Shown here: piece after piece, positions 47,601 to 60,902 of the stretch
Layout: every line of letters begins with the position of its first letter
Numbering within the stretch: the first letter of the stretch is position 1
Source: Aspidiotus rigidus
Lineage: Eukaryota > Arthropoda > Insecta > Hemiptera > Diaspididae
DNA length: 64,000 bases
Assembly: GCA_035079385.1 (NCBI GenBank)
Contig: JAVHKY010000010.1
Coordinates: 3,410,001 to 3,474,000 of the forward strand
Reading direction: 5' to 3'
Program-made: the position numbers and the translations under genes
Notes under the pieces: model-generated
Seen by the model: the letters and a program-made list of their open reading frames with translations, nothing else
The model's database searches: none
Told to the model about the DNA's origin: nothing

Positions 47601-50600
47601 CAAGAGGCCTTTGATAATGTTTTTGTTTTTTTTTTCCGAAAAGTTTGATATCATATGGGAACAAAAAAGAGAGAAATATTTTCGTACAGCGGCGGGAGCC
47701 CAAGTGCCTGCAGGCGACTCTAGTTCTAATTTGGGACTATCTCAAGTTCAAAATTCTAGATCCCTATTTTAATCATTCTCTAATATATCGTCATAGGCTC
47801 ATTTGAAGCAAGAGTCTTCGCCGGAGATACTTCACCAACCGTTGGAAAATTTGATTCTCAATACCAAACTGTTGAAAATAGGCCCACCGGAGAACATACT
47901 GGCGGAGGCTCTGGATCCGCCTAGTCTGGAAAATATCCATCAGGCAGTCGTTCATCTTAAAGGAGTAAGTGGTGGTGGATTTTACTCATCAAATAATTAC
48001 TTCAAGGCTGTGTAAGAAGATCGCTCAATATTTCATTCGTACACAACAGCTTGGGGCTCTGCTTCAATATACAGAAAATGAGAAGCGCGACCTGTGGGAT
48101 GGCGCGATCACATTCATGGGCACAGTCCTCGCCGAGTTACCTTTAGATGTTAGTTTAGGAAAATTAGTGTTCCTGGGAAATGAGCTGGGTGTCACAGAAG
48201 ACTGTGTTATCATCGGTGAGTATAAGAAACATCGAAAAAATGATACAAAAACAAATTAAAGTTGAATAATTTTTTTCTATGCTTTATGTCAGCGTGTGCT
48301 ATGGCTACGAAAAATATTATTAGTTTTCCACATGGCAAAGATGTAGAGGCATATGACGCGCGCCTATGGTGGGCTGATTCCTCATTCAGCGATTGTATCG
48401 CATTCTTGAATGCTTACAAAGTTCGTATACATTCTATTTAACTTATGATTTCATACTATATCGAAATAATTTGATCTATTTTCTTCTTTGCTGAATTAAG
48501 GAATGGAAAAAAATTTCAAATCCTCAGGAGTCCAGCAGTTTTGCCTGGAATAATTATTTGGAATCTAACGCTTTACGTGAGCTACATTATTTGGAGTCTG
48601 ATGTCGTGAATCGACTCAAGCAACGAGATTGGTACAGGATGAAAAATAATAGTGATAACCGTTCGGAAACACTTTTCCTTCTCCAGGTTGGAAATTGATT
48701 ATCGTCGGTAGATCTTTTCGAATATTACGACAGTAATTATTGACGAATTATTAAAAATATAGATAGCAATTATCGGAGCGTTTTATCCGAACTACTTCTT
48801 GTATAACTCGGATGATGCTTCCACTCAAGATGAGCGCGCCATTCATATTCTCGGAAACCGTGATCCGCTCACAACTGTGTACTTCCGAGGACTGCCTCTT
48901 GATCAACCTCCAACGGTCTATAAAAAATCTATTATTGATCTTTTTCGCGATATTCCAGATCGGTTGACTGAAGTGAATTTTGATTCCAAAGGGTAAGCTG
49001 AAAAAACTCTTGAAGACCATGTTTCATGTCTATCCTAGTCGAAATTATGCGAAGTCGCCCTCTCTTGCGAATGCCTCAACCTAGTTAAGGCTGTAGTCAC
49101 CAATGCAATGTAACTAAATCTTTCTTGAAACAGAAATCGTACGAAGTAAAGAAACAAAAACACCCGTTCTCTGTAGATTGATAAGAAGACTAATGTTTGC
49201 AGGTTTCACAATTATGAGGGAATTTCTTTTGATTCGACTGGATTAAAGCACGTCCTAGTGATACAGTCTGACTATCTCGAATTGAGTGTTTTTAGAATTT
49301 GCAGTTGAGTATTTTGCTTCACTGCGGCTCATTTTGACTGGTCCCGAAGTCTTCGTCAAGAAAGACTACTCGATCGTTCTATCCTACCGTCCTATACGGA
49401 ATCTCACCTTCCTTCGCTGCTCGCGTGTAATTTAGAGTGCTGTAGAGGGGAGGCCTTGATCTTTCTGTGGAAAACTTTGAAATTTTAACAGAAAACCTAT
49501 TCCATATGACGTATATTTTTTTGTTGTTGAAACAATCGGTGTCCAAACTAACCTACCATCACTCAAAATTGAAACAAAATTCGTCCCATTGAATAGTTCC
49601 CCTGGATTCGTCGTTTAACTTAGTGAAGGAGGCCGTTGTTTTTTCCAAGTCCTGAAAATATATCGCAGTTAGTAAACCCAGCTTCCTCTTCTTCTCGTAC
49701 TGATGCAGATTTTTAAAAACTCTTCTAGGAAAGCCAAATAGAAAGAGATTATGTTTCATGTATATTACACAGATGAGGGGAGGTGGATTGAATTCGCAAA
49801 TTTCAGAATCAGATTCGCGGTTGTGAAGTCACCAACTTCGATGATGTCATAGTTGGAGAGGGACTCAGGGTCACGGCTGATAACGTCATAGTTTATTATG
49901 AAGGAAGAGGAGGAATACAGTATACAGGATTATCAATGCCTAGACCTGGTCTAAAGTTGGTACAAACTGCATAGAACAAATAGTGTTTGAGGGGAAGCCT
50001 AAACTCAGTATAAAGCTAGTATAATGGAGCATTTGATTTGACCAAATATACAGAACCTAGTATATAAGTAGTTCACTCAATAGGACGACGAGAGGACTAG
50101 CAAGTTCCAAATCCCAAGGTCACCTGCACGCATGCACGTTTTGAAATCAAGGTAAGGGTCAGTGCAAAGACATGAAACATTCTCAAAAGCTGAGCGGCGA
50201 CAGTCGAATTTCTCCGAGTCCCGAAATCAATTCATGTAGCTCTCACCTCCATTTGAACTACAATTGAGCGGAGGGACAGTGGATAGCCAGATATAGGTTG
50301 ATTCCAAACCCCAAATCGAGCCTACGGACTAAAATTCATACGTTGGGGAAGGGAGTAGAGTAAAGAGGTGAAACATGTCAATATCGACTGAATAATGTAC
50401 GGTAATCTTATGCAGTATGAATGTGTTGCAGGAAAGCGTTCGTTACGTTTCATCCGAAAGAGAAGAAGTCTCGAAAGGAAACGACACCACGTAAAATTGC
50501 CGATACGGCAGTGTATCATGCCATAAAAATGCGCCATACCGAAGAGAAATTATCGTTCCCTCGCATGACGTAAGTAATTCGATTCGGCAATTTTGAATAA

Positions 50601-53600
50601 TTGGTATATTTCGAATTCTAATGCTACCCGCTCGTGCAGAAGCGTACGGGACTGTACGAATCTTACATGTTTTTGTCTTCCTATCAGTAAATGGACACTT
50701 AACGAAAAGGGTTTTGATTATGTATTAAAATAGAAGAACATTTTGAATGATCCAAAATTCATGAAAATGTCATCTATTGTCGCAATTTTTTTCTACAAAA
50801 TAATCGATTTGATAACTGTGATAGTTTCGGAGTGAAGCGTGTAAAAAGCAATGAGCAACGTAACCACTGAGATGTATCTATGGTAGATGAGAATTTGAAG
50901 AGGGTGAGAAGGGAATTTTTTTAAACATCAAATTCACGAGCCTTGCAACTTCAATTAGGGTTATGGGCTCGGAGTGGGCAGATCGAGACAATAAGAATGG
51001 ATATTCCGACTACTTTGGATTCAAATATATGTCATTGCTTTCAAGATCCGACCACGATAAGTGCCCCAGATTTTGAATTGAAAATTTCCCCATTTTTCAC
51101 GTATAAAAATTGCGGTTTTTTTTCTCTAGACCAAATACATTGTTCAGGATTAGATTTTCAGAATTATATACGAGTAGTAGAGGTCAAATATGACGAATTT
51201 CAATGAATATTTGTGACTTGTCACGAGATGAAGGACCCATCTCTGAATTGGCAGTAATAGCCATCCTCCTTATTGTTTTGCACGAACAATAAGGAGGATG
51301 GCTATTACTGCCAATTCAGAGACGGGTCCCTTATCTCGTGACAGGTCATATTTGAACTCTCTAAGTAGGCGTGGCGGAAACAGGAGGTACCGCAAGTTGC
51401 CCAATTTTGAGAATATTTTTTCTAGTATTGCCATCATTGTACAAAATGTGAGGAATTTTGAAGCATTAAAATTTGCAGATATGGTGATGACTAGAAACCT
51501 CAATAAAGCATTAAGTCGCCGAGCCTTCTACCGTACCTTGGTTCGTATTTAAGGGTCACATAATAGGTTTTTTGCAAAGCATTTGAAAAATTTTCAGTTT
51601 TAAGATGGATTTCAAAATTTTTATCATAATAACCTGTTCTTAAAACAATGGCCTATTGTGAAGGTATATTTCTATACTGAAGCAAGATCCTTTTGACCAT
51701 TTTGCAAGGGGGCGGATCTAGGGAAAAATTTTGGCGGTCGAATTTGAATTGTTTTGGAAAAAAAAAATTGACTTTTTTTTTAAATTCTCGCTTTTAAGAT
51801 TGGAATTACTCTCGAAAAACTGTCGCAAAAAACTGCAACAAAGACCTGTTTGTTTGTTTGTTTCTTTATATGATAGGAAGGCAAGTCCCCTGTCACACAT
51901 ATCTCTGAGGTAAAACATCAAAGGCGTTTGAGAAATTGCCTCGAAGACCAATATCATACAATTTGGAGGCAATACAGTGACACTAAACACAGGAAGCGCC
52001 TTCTAGAGGTTGAAGAAAATAGAATAAAGTTTTGAGTTTGAGCAGAAAGCTTCCTCAATTTGGACGAGGGGTGTTATGGCCTTTGCGGAAGCTGTCCTGA
52101 TATGGGGGAAGGAGGAATCTTTGGTAGGTATTGGTATTGGAAGGATGATAGCCAAATTTCAGGTAGAAGGATTTTAGGACGTGTTAATTGCATTGTATTT
52201 CATGAATTTTACGCATAATTTGCCAACTAGTACCCTTTTTTTTTCAACTTAAATATTTATCGAGTTTGTCAACTGCTTAAATTTATCATACAATTTCGCA
52301 ACTCCAGTGTCTTGTTGACAGCAAGCTCCCCCCTTTCTCCCGGTCATGAACGGTCCTCCTTTGGCTTGGACGAATGAGAAATATCTCTTCCAAAAACATC
52401 ATCAATCATCCCACATTAGTAGACAAAAGTTATATAAGATCGTTGTATTTGTAAAAATTAATTCCAGGACTGGAAGAGCTTGGAAGACTTTCCTTCAAAG
52501 TGAATACGATCCAACAAATGTAGACGGTGACGAACTACGTACAATACAAATGTTGATCAGCACTTATCCGTCATTGTGGAGGAAAAATGAATGGTTGGAC
52601 GTCACAGTTTGTCACGTAAGCCTAATTTTATAAGATTTTATTCATTACTTTGGGCTATCAAAATATTGGTTCAGATGAATTTCTCAGAATTTCTTTTTTT
52701 ATTTTTTGAAAGAAAAAGTTGTGAAAAAACGGTTGGCTTTTTTATGTGACAAACGAAGAAAGATTTGGAGAAATTGGCTAGCATTGTCACTATAAAAAAA
52801 ATTCTCCCTTTTTCTTCCTCATATCAAGGGGTCCAGAGACATCCTTGGAAATTTCTGTCAAAAAGAAATTAGATAGGCCGAAGGACGGGATACTCGAAAC
52901 GAGAAAACACAGACAATTTTTTACGAGACCTACAGAAATTGAAAACAGACCGGAGCACTTTCGGTTAAAAAAATGAAAGCAACTAAACCAACGACGACTG
53001 AAAACAAGAACAACCGAGGAAATCAGGACTGACGTGTCCAGGTTCCCTGACTCCGTTAAAGAACCCGTGAGTTTTTTTTTACAGAATGCGGTGACCCAAA
53101 ATCAAATTTAGATTTGAACCAACGGTCCAAGAATTTCACGAGGGAGTAGGTGAGAGAAGACACAAAGGGGCCAACAGGACGCATCGGGGTACCTTTTTTA
53201 TGGACTTTAGGTAGCCTGTATAAGAGAGGAGGTACGAGGTTAGGCTGAAGGAGCACTGTTTTTAACGAAGGGGTTTTGATAACAAATTTGCAACTATTAA
53301 TAACCCACATGAACCAATTTCAAACTCCGCAAAATTGAGAGGAGATTCCGAAAAATAGCCGGCTCTTCATGTTCATTAAAGGCTGTTCATGTACGTCTAA
53401 TTTCTTTTACGTGGTTAGAAAAGCTGAAAAAGTCATTTTCCTTTGCACCTCACTGACTAAGAACGTCATAGACCTTGGAGACATAAGAGAACTTCTTCAT
53501 TTCAACAGTGGCATAACCTTTATCAACCTTTGTGAAGATTAAGTCCTCCTCCCTGCCTCCCTCTCTTCCTCCTCCTTGACTATGAAATTAGATAAGGTTT

Positions 53601-56600
53601 AGATAAAATCCAAAAAAGACAAATTCCGCTCGATTTTCACAAAATATTTGTTTCCATATAACTCGTTTTGGACATCCAGCGTCCTTCTTCAGATACTACA
53701 GTGAAAGAAAGAAGGGAATAAAATAGCTGACGATCTGAAAAAACAAGCAGATTAGTCATTAAGAACGTGAGAGTGAAAATTTGGTAATTCTCTACTAACG
53801 CTTCTAAAGTTGACCGAATTCCTTTCTTTCATAATTTCAATTACCTCGCGTATCTTTCTCCTCTGGTGGGTTTCTTCTCTCGCTATGATAGATACATTAT
53901 CAAAACTTATATTGTAATCCTTATTCTTAGCATGACAGGTCAGAGCAGTATTTTCATTTTTATGCCTTACATCTAATTTATGTGAGTTCAATCTGTTCGC
54001 TAAATATTGTTCAGTTTCACCTAGATAAATAGTTTTTGAGTAGGGGGTAAGGTCTTTGGCTTTGGGAAATATTTTTTGGTCTCTCCAGGGAGTTATAGTT
54101 TCCAAAAGCAATCTTGACCAGTTTTTCAGAAAAATAAAAATTCAAAAAGATAAGATCCAATGAATTTTTATATTTTCTATTTTCCTGCTCGTCCTATTCT
54201 ATCTCAGCTCTCTCCTCCTCTCTAAACTTCAACCTTTCGTTTATGTTGCTTTTTCATCTCACTCTCACATTGTCCATTCAGACTGCTCGTTGTTTCCACT
54301 TCGATCCTTATTTTTACATTACTGTTCTTAAAAGTACCATGTTTATTATTTTTTTTTTACATTACTTCCCGCGTTTTCACACATCACGATGTTGGCTTTT
54401 GGTGTGAAGAAAGAGAAAAATTTGAAAATTTTGCAGGTGAAATCGTATCGTAGATTTTGGGTTAGAAGTTTATCGAAAGCTGCGGGTGACACCCTTTCAA
54501 CCGTATTGAAAGTTTTAAATGCGGACGGTACTTTAATTCAATTATCAGAGAGTGCCGACCTGGCCATTAATTCCATATATGTCGCACTACAACCCGATGA
54601 AGAAATCTTTTTCCGCGTCCGGATCAAAAGTAAAAGTGGGCAAACGAATGCATTCCCAAAGAAATACACTTACACAGTAAGCTTTGGAAACGACCAAGTT
54701 TAAAATTATACATACAATATTGCTTCACGTTTTAATTTCTTTAAAAAAATCTATTGTAGGTAAACTTTATCGATCATGGCAGCTCTCAAAGTGATTTACC
54801 AGCCGATCAAATTTATAATATCGAATCGAGAGTGAGAAGAAAATTCTTGATCGACGAAGTGCCAAATTTAGCCGTGGAATGTACCCTCGAGGACCAATCT
54901 CAAGATAAAACACAAAAGACCGTTCTTGATCTGACTCAACTTATACATGAACCCGCGAAAATGAAAGTAAGGAATTATTTAAAATATTGTTAGGTATAGT
55001 CGCGCATTTATTGAAAAATTTGTCTTAAAGTTGAAAATTTTCTCGCTCAACCACCCCTCGGAAAATTTTCTGGATTTTCTAATAGTCAAGACGTTCCTAC
55101 GATATCTTTTTTCTTATTTTCAAAATGTGTCAATGAAGAGAGGTCGTATAAGTTGACTCGTTATGTTCTGTCTTATATTATAATTTTTGGACTGATGTAT
55201 CGATATTTTATAATGGCAACAGATTTTCTCGATAATCGATAACACTTTGAAAGTGAAAATAGTGGTTTCCGAAGATGAGAACCATAGCCAGCACACGTTC
55301 AAGTTTGGTTGTGATGAGAGTCATACTTATTCAGTTTCACACGTGAGTTCTTTTTTTTTTAAATTAAAGATCTATCTCTGAAAGGACGTTGGAATGACGT
55401 TTATCTTTCCTTCTGTACTTGGCCAAAAAAATAATAGATATTGATATTTCTTTCGTTTGTCATCTCAGCTTATATAACATCTTGAATTTTGTATTCTAGC
55501 ACCACGAAAAATTGGAGGGGCAGAAACGTAATTTCAAGAACCCTCGCAAAACGAATGAAGACCCAAAGAAGGTCAGTATACACGAAGGAAAATTGAATTA
55601 TGCACGTTTAGCTTGACGTTATTGAGATTAAGGCCTTCTTAACTTGTTGCAACTCTTTTGAATTGCTTAGAATTTCGATTATATTCAAGTAAAATATTTG
55701 ATTGAACGACCATCAGCTGGAGATTCAATATATTATCCTTAGTCCCAGAAATCCCTGTGATTGAAGAAGATGGTTGAATATATGATGTTGAGAACGACGT
55801 GAATATAATATGCCAATTATGAATTATTAATGCCAGCCAAATTCTTGACAGAACAATTGACCACACCCACTTCGACCAATAATCAGAACGCTTGAAAAAT
55901 GTCAATACTGTGCCATTCGTTGCAGAAATGACATTAGAATGGCAATGCTATTTTCTTGACAGAACTTTTTCCGACGCGTCGATTATTTGCTGTCTGCTAT
56001 AAATTTCTTGCGACTCTTCGTTATCTGAAGTCACTTCCACTCCCTGTTTTAGTTCGAGCAAATTTTCTCTGAAATTTTTTTCCGGTGTTTCAGGTACTTT
56101 TACAAGGTCCATTCAGCCCCCTCGAAATCACACAACTAGCGGGGATGACGATATCGAGCTTCAAGAAGAAAATTGACATAACACGAAACTCTGTCAATTC
56201 AGTTCTTTTGCAAGATGGTACCGATTTATCAGGATCCGAGGAAAGGTAAAACATCTTGCTGTGCATGTTATTTAAAACGCGCTGTGATAGATGCCTTAAT
56301 CCCATTTTTGATTACGTGCTCAGGATGATCGTGGCTGCTTCTATTGTGTCGAATGTATCGGGCAAAGTTCTGTTTTTGAAACACACCACGCTTATGCCTA
56401 GCATACCCGCTTTACCAACGTTGAGTTGTCTCGTTTTCGCCCCAATGGTTAATCTAAAATGTGATTCAACGAAGACCACGTACTGTGGAGCCACATGTGG
56501 CTATAATGGGCCTTTGTGTCCGGATGATAATGTTGAATTGGTTTTTCATTATTCCATCGGCGATACAGAACTGGAATTGATTAATACCATAAGGTCCCAT

Positions 56601-57188
56601 TTGAGTAACCTAGTGAATCCAAGAAAGAATGAACATCCGAAGTTGAACGAGACTCGTTTACAATTGAGAGAATATTTACGGAAGTTAGTTGAGTTGAATT
56701 TAAGATACCTAGCAGGAAACTTTCTTAAAGAAGACTGAATCATGTATTTCTAATATTTTAGATTATTTCTTCAAGACAGTTTCAAACTGAAAAAAATAAG
56801 TTCAACAATCGATTTACACGGACGTGAGAGTGATCCGTTTTTCAAAGCCGATCAAACTAACAATGATGTTTACAAACCAATTAATTTGTGGGCGAACAAG
56901 TTGAGCGAAAAACAAATTCACGATGTGATCGTGAATTTGTATTTTATAAGAAAATTTGCGGACCAGTAAGTGATACCTTTTTTTTCCCCCCAAATCTCGA
57001 AACCTATATCTTTTATCTTAGATACTTGATTTCGTTTTAGTGAATTAAACATGCCGACTATCAAGTGCAAAATTTGCAAGGGAGAGATATTGCGCGGGCC
57101 AACGATCGCAATTGAACATTTGAAGTCCTCGAGTCATCGCGTTCGCGAAGAGAGATACCAAAAGTTCTACCGAAATGAATACAATTGA
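36364..57188 (+). CDS. spn-E: Spindle-E/TDRD9: DEAH-box RNA helicase with extended Tudor region (piRNA pathway)
   Basis: Exons: 36364-36538 (provisional, true start not found), 36590-36666, 36748-36969, 37055-37252, 41603-41779, 41878-42092, 43707-43870, 47233-47399, 47797-47964, 48050-48215, 48293-48420, 48501-48686, 48763-48992, 50432-50569, 52468-52615, 54437-54676, 54760-54966, 55223-55342, 55500-55571, 56094-56245, 56324-56683, 56762-56965, 57041-57188; about 1,350 residues, all phases consistent. Helicase motifs are intact: GTTGCGKTT (I), TQPRKMAA (Ia), DEIH (II), SAT (III), VFLPG (IV), TNIAESSVT (V), QRAGRVGR (VI). [18 protein letters not shown] and QRAGRVGR match fly spn-E closely. 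A HA2-like part, an extended Tudor region (VNFIDHG where others have VDYG) and the late GPFSPLE and [10 protein letters not shown] blocks follow. The protein acts in germline nuage in piRNA production and transposon silencing. The last exon adds CKICKG...EHLKSSSH, a C2H2-like finger I do not recall in fly or human proteins. Confidence 0.95.
37641..37737. repeat. Hairpin with 24-bp arms in spn-E intron 4
   Basis: ATATAAGATCAGCAAAATGG at 37640 onwards is answered by the inverse CCATTTTGTTGATCTTATAT ending at 37737, with one mismatch and about a 49-bp loop. It borders the larger foldback region starting at 37741. Confidence 0.75.
38056..38343. repeat. Inverted repeat with about 130-bp arms
   Basis: GGGCTAAATTAACATTGCGC at the left end is matched by the inverse at 38320-38343, and similarity continues inwards through GAACAAAAT and AATTTCCTATC to an A-run loop near 38196-38209. 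Arms are clearly related but not identical (several substitutions and small gaps), so the element is not freshly made. Confidence 0.85.
38611..40318. mobile_element. TIR element carrying an expanded 45-bp tandem array (family A, longest copy)
   Basis: The left end has CAGGGAACCTGTTTTATG (38613-38630) and the right end its exact inverse (40301-40318). The first bases of each end form a small palindrome, AACAGG-GAA-CCTGTT. Between the ends are CCGTGCGCCGTCCGCC-like repeats (38650-38690), then about 35 copies of the 45-bp unit, then a unique 60-bp right end. Other copies of the same family (43433, 44171, 57871, 62139 and others) have only one or a few units. No transposase is encoded, so it is non-autonomous. 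Confidence 0.75.
38693..40258. repeat. Tandem array, 45-bp unit, about 35 copies
   Basis: The unit reads ACTTAGAAAAATTTCGACTC then TCGAGCTATATATGATAGGA and GGGGG, 45 bp in all. Variants differ at a few set positions: CTATAGATGATAGGAGGGGAA, CTATATATGATAGAAGGGGG with ATATCGAC, and CCATATATGATAGGAGGGGG. Because 45 is divisible by three, open frames run through stretches of it (for example 38725-39039), but variant units add a TAG stop. Each unit has an XhoI-type CTCGAG. Confidence 0.95.
42093..43706. other. spn-E intron 6
   Basis: Contains no supported frame. Near 43430-43515 is a short relic of the 45-bp-unit element: GGGACCTGTTCTACGGGGG, then GCCGTGCGGCGTCC and TTGGAAAAATTCTGACTCTC-GAGCTAG. 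Frames at 43028-43349 are overlapping shadows in GC-variable sequence. Confidence 0.5.
44168..44345 (+). mobile_element. Short copy of the 45-bp-unit TIR family, spn-E intron 7
   Basis: Begins ACAGGGAACCTGTTGTATAA (44171), passes through a GCCGTACGCCTTGCGCTGTCC block like the long copy, and holds two degenerate units (CAACTCTCGAGCTATTTATG and CAATCTCGAGCTATACATAT). A second end-like sequence, CAGGGGACCTGTTCTATGGG, follows at 44379, and a third at 44763. Confidence 0.7.
44594..44698. repeat. (AAAT)n microsatellite
   Basis: About 26 near-perfect AAAT units in spn-E intron 7, with one GATA-type interruption near 44626. Frames predicted through it on the minus strand (FIYLFIYL repeats) are artefacts. 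Confidence 0.95.
44817..45350. repeat. Degenerate tandem repeat of about 70 bp rich in TAGGCCTA and TAGCCT
   Basis: A unit like ACTAGGCCTATAATAACTAG, then CCTAAAAAATTTCAAACTTT, then AGCCTTCATTATACTGGGCC recurs about seven times with 70-80 bp spacing through spn-E intron 7. Copies have diverged. No coding potential. Confidence 0.8.
45850..46310 (+). mobile_element. Penelope-like element fragment (GIY-YIG region), spn-E intron 7
   Basis: Plus-strand segments read [46 protein letters not shown] and ISILAKE, in the order and spacing of the GIY-YIG endonuclease of Penelope-like elements. Stops and shifts between segments show that it is dead. Confidence 0.7.
46687..47136. other. Further intron 7 sequence with a relic 45-bp unit
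   Basis: At 46790-46890 a degenerate unit is seen (GATTCTCGAGCTATATAATT, then AGGCGGGGCACTTGG and AGAGAGACTTATGG). A frame of 87 codons at 46873-47136 and its antisense partner are open but lack splice or domain support. Confidence 0.45.
51214..51345. repeat. Long near-perfect hairpin in spn-E intron 14
   Basis: The left arm, from GACTTGTCACGAGATGAAGG through CAGTAATAGCCATCCTCCTT, is matched by the right arm ending CTCGTGACAGGTC at 51345. Arms are about 63 bp with roughly three mismatches and a loop of only about 10 bp (GTTTTGCACGAAC). An outer pair (TCAAATATGAC at 51184-51194 and its inverse at 51344-51355) suggests that the left arm carries a small insertion. Confidence 0.85.
53056..54111 (-). 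mobile_element. Two partial Penelope-like copies in tandem, spn-E intron 15
   Basis: The minus strand gives first a GIY-YIG tail (54111-53752: [41 protein letters not shown]), then a repeat-end-like spacer, then the start of a reverse transcriptase (about 53540-53450 [17 protein letters not shown] and 53310-53056 [20 protein letters not shown]). Endonuclease before reverse transcriptase is the wrong order for one copy, so these are the 3' end of one and the 5' part of another, as in the tandem arrangements known for Penelope-like elements. The RT breaks off at a copy of the CCGTTAAAGAACCCGTGAG sequence at 53055. Confidence 0.8.
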
Positions 57189-57870
57189 CTTCTTTTTTTA
57201 TGTTTGTAAAGTATATGTCTTTGGGCTGAGGTACATAACGTCATCACTGCCCTTGACTTACCTCGGGGAAATTTAATGAGACTTGCCCTAGGTCAAAAGC
57301 GTAGCTTAACGTGCAGTGTGTTGGCCTATAGCAGACTACGCTATACTAAGCTGAAATCGTAGTCAAATATTTAGTATAGAAGACTTGTACTAGGCTAAGA
57401 TATACCGCAGGCGAGGCCAGGTAGAGCTTCGGAAATGCCCGAAGACATATACATAATCCAATGTTTTTCCATGAGTGGATAATCCAGTCGAATTATTTCT
57501 AGCGTAGTGGCGTAGCCAGATTTTTTAAAATAATTTTTATAGCATTTTCGAGCAAATTTTTTTTCCAAATTACGGATAAGTTTTCCACTTTCCTATTGTT
57601 TTTGTTATTTTTATCGTTATAATTATGTTGATCCTTCAATTTTCAAAGATTGAAAAATTTGTCATTTTATAAGATTCGAATAATTCGTTTCTGGATTTGA
57701 ATGCAGAATTTTTGTACAAATAATACAGAATTCGAGGTAATTCTCGAACATTGAAAAACAATTAATGAAATTCTGGAAAAATAACGTGACCTATCCTGAA
57801 GAATGCTCGGTCCGGCGGTAAATCATAAAACTCACGGGTTCTTTAACGAAGGGAACGAAGGGGTGCTAGG
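57189..57870. other. spn-E 3' flank
   Basis: AT-rich sequence after the spn-E stop. Near 57310-57420 are diverged TAGGCTA/CTATACTAAG words like those at 44817-45350. No clean AATAAA was seen close to the stop, although ATTAATGAAATT-like A/T sequence is frequent. No gene. Confidence 0.4.
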
Positions 57871-58140
57871 GAACCCGTTTTATGGGACACGTGGGGTATG
57901 AAAAATGTAGAATGTGACATCAAAAGTCTGACTTATGACGTCATCAAATTTTGCCGTCATAGGCTCCACCCCCAAGCTGTATACGATAGGAGGGGGGTTA
58001 GAAAAAAAACTGATCTACGACGTCACAAAGTGTGACGTCATAGACCCTGGCCGCCAAGCTATATATTATAGGAGGGGGACATGGAAACATTTCCACTCTG
58101 AAGCTATATAATGCTGACAGGAGGGCCGGTGAAGCAATTT
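57838..58140. mobile_element. Copy of the 45-bp-unit TIR family with TGACGTCA-rich interior
   Basis: Preceded by CACGGGTTCTTTAACGAAGG, starts AGGGAACCCGTTTTATGGG at 57872, then has GACGTCATCAAATTTTG and GTGACGTCATAGACC stretches and two degenerate units ending AAGCTGTATACGATAGGAGG and AAGCTATATATTATAGGAGG. Closely related to the copy at 62139. Confidence 0.75.
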
Positions 58141-59641
<1,501 letters not shown>

Positions 59642-60902
59642 TTTTGATTGCTCGTTTAAAAGCCTTATTTTTCGATAGATCTAAGATTGACTGATCCGTT
59701 GGATCGTTTTTGGAATGGAATTTGTAGTTCTCTGATAATGTATGATAGTCGATAAATCGACTCCGAATGACGCCCATCCGAAGTCGCTTTCGTGATAGAA
59801 CAGATTTTTTAGTTTAGGAGGGAGCTTTAAAAAGAGATTGTAATGAGGTCTTAGATTCTATATTTGATTATCCGTCGTTTAAAATTTTGCGCTAGGAGCC
59901 TAGTGAAATTGACTTCTCCGACTCCCAAAATCCGACCCTGGATAAGTTTGTTTCCAAGACGTCGACGCTGCGGTCTATCCTCGTGTTTTTCTTTTTTATT
60001 GCAAGCTATTGCAAATATTCAATTTTATTAATATTTTACTATTTTAGGTAGGTACTTTTATAATCATTACTTAGCTAAAAGTTGTAGATACAATTCGCAG
60101 AATACTTATCTTCCTTACGTGCTTCTGCGTACACGTCACAAAGACAGAAAGAAAACTTACCCACATGTAGTGAAAAGAATAAGAAAACTACCTAAGATTA
60201 TTAGTCTAGCTTTGTTTACTCGGAAGTAATCGGTTATGCGCCGAACAAGTCACGGATGAAGGACAGGGAAAAACATTGTAACGATAATAATGGGTAAACC
60301 ATGACGTATTTCAATTACCTTACCTAATAAATTTTTTATTTCTGATATCGACGATCGGTTGGAATAATACACCAACGGATATACGTAAAATAAGCCAGAA
60401 ACTTTTAAGCACAGCACATTAAGAGGGAAAGAGTCCACAATTTGATGTACTTACGACTGAGAAGAGGGATATCACAGGTAGAAACTAACTTATAACCTTG
60501 AAATTTCTTCTCCCATGATGTTTGACCTAAATGTCTGAAAAAATAGGCGGTAAAAAGTTGTTTTGTTCTACATTGAAACAATTACGATAAATAGGTCTAA
60601 TGAAGGTCGATCAAAGTGAAACTGATAAAATGAGTGTTCTTATAAGTAAGTTTATAGATATAAAGCATAATAATATACCTATCCCGAGATTTGTTGTCTT
60701 CCGTTCTCTTCTAGGTTCTTGCTTTAAAATTCAGCCTGCAAAATTGCAAGAAGAAACGTTGTGTCAAACTAAAATTAACTGCTTAAATATTTCAGTTCGA
60801 AAATCGTTCTTCATATACCTTTTAAAACAGCACCAGTGGCGATCTCGAATTCGTATTGTATAGAAGAGAGCTGAGTTTTTGCATATAAAGACCATGAAAG
60901 TC

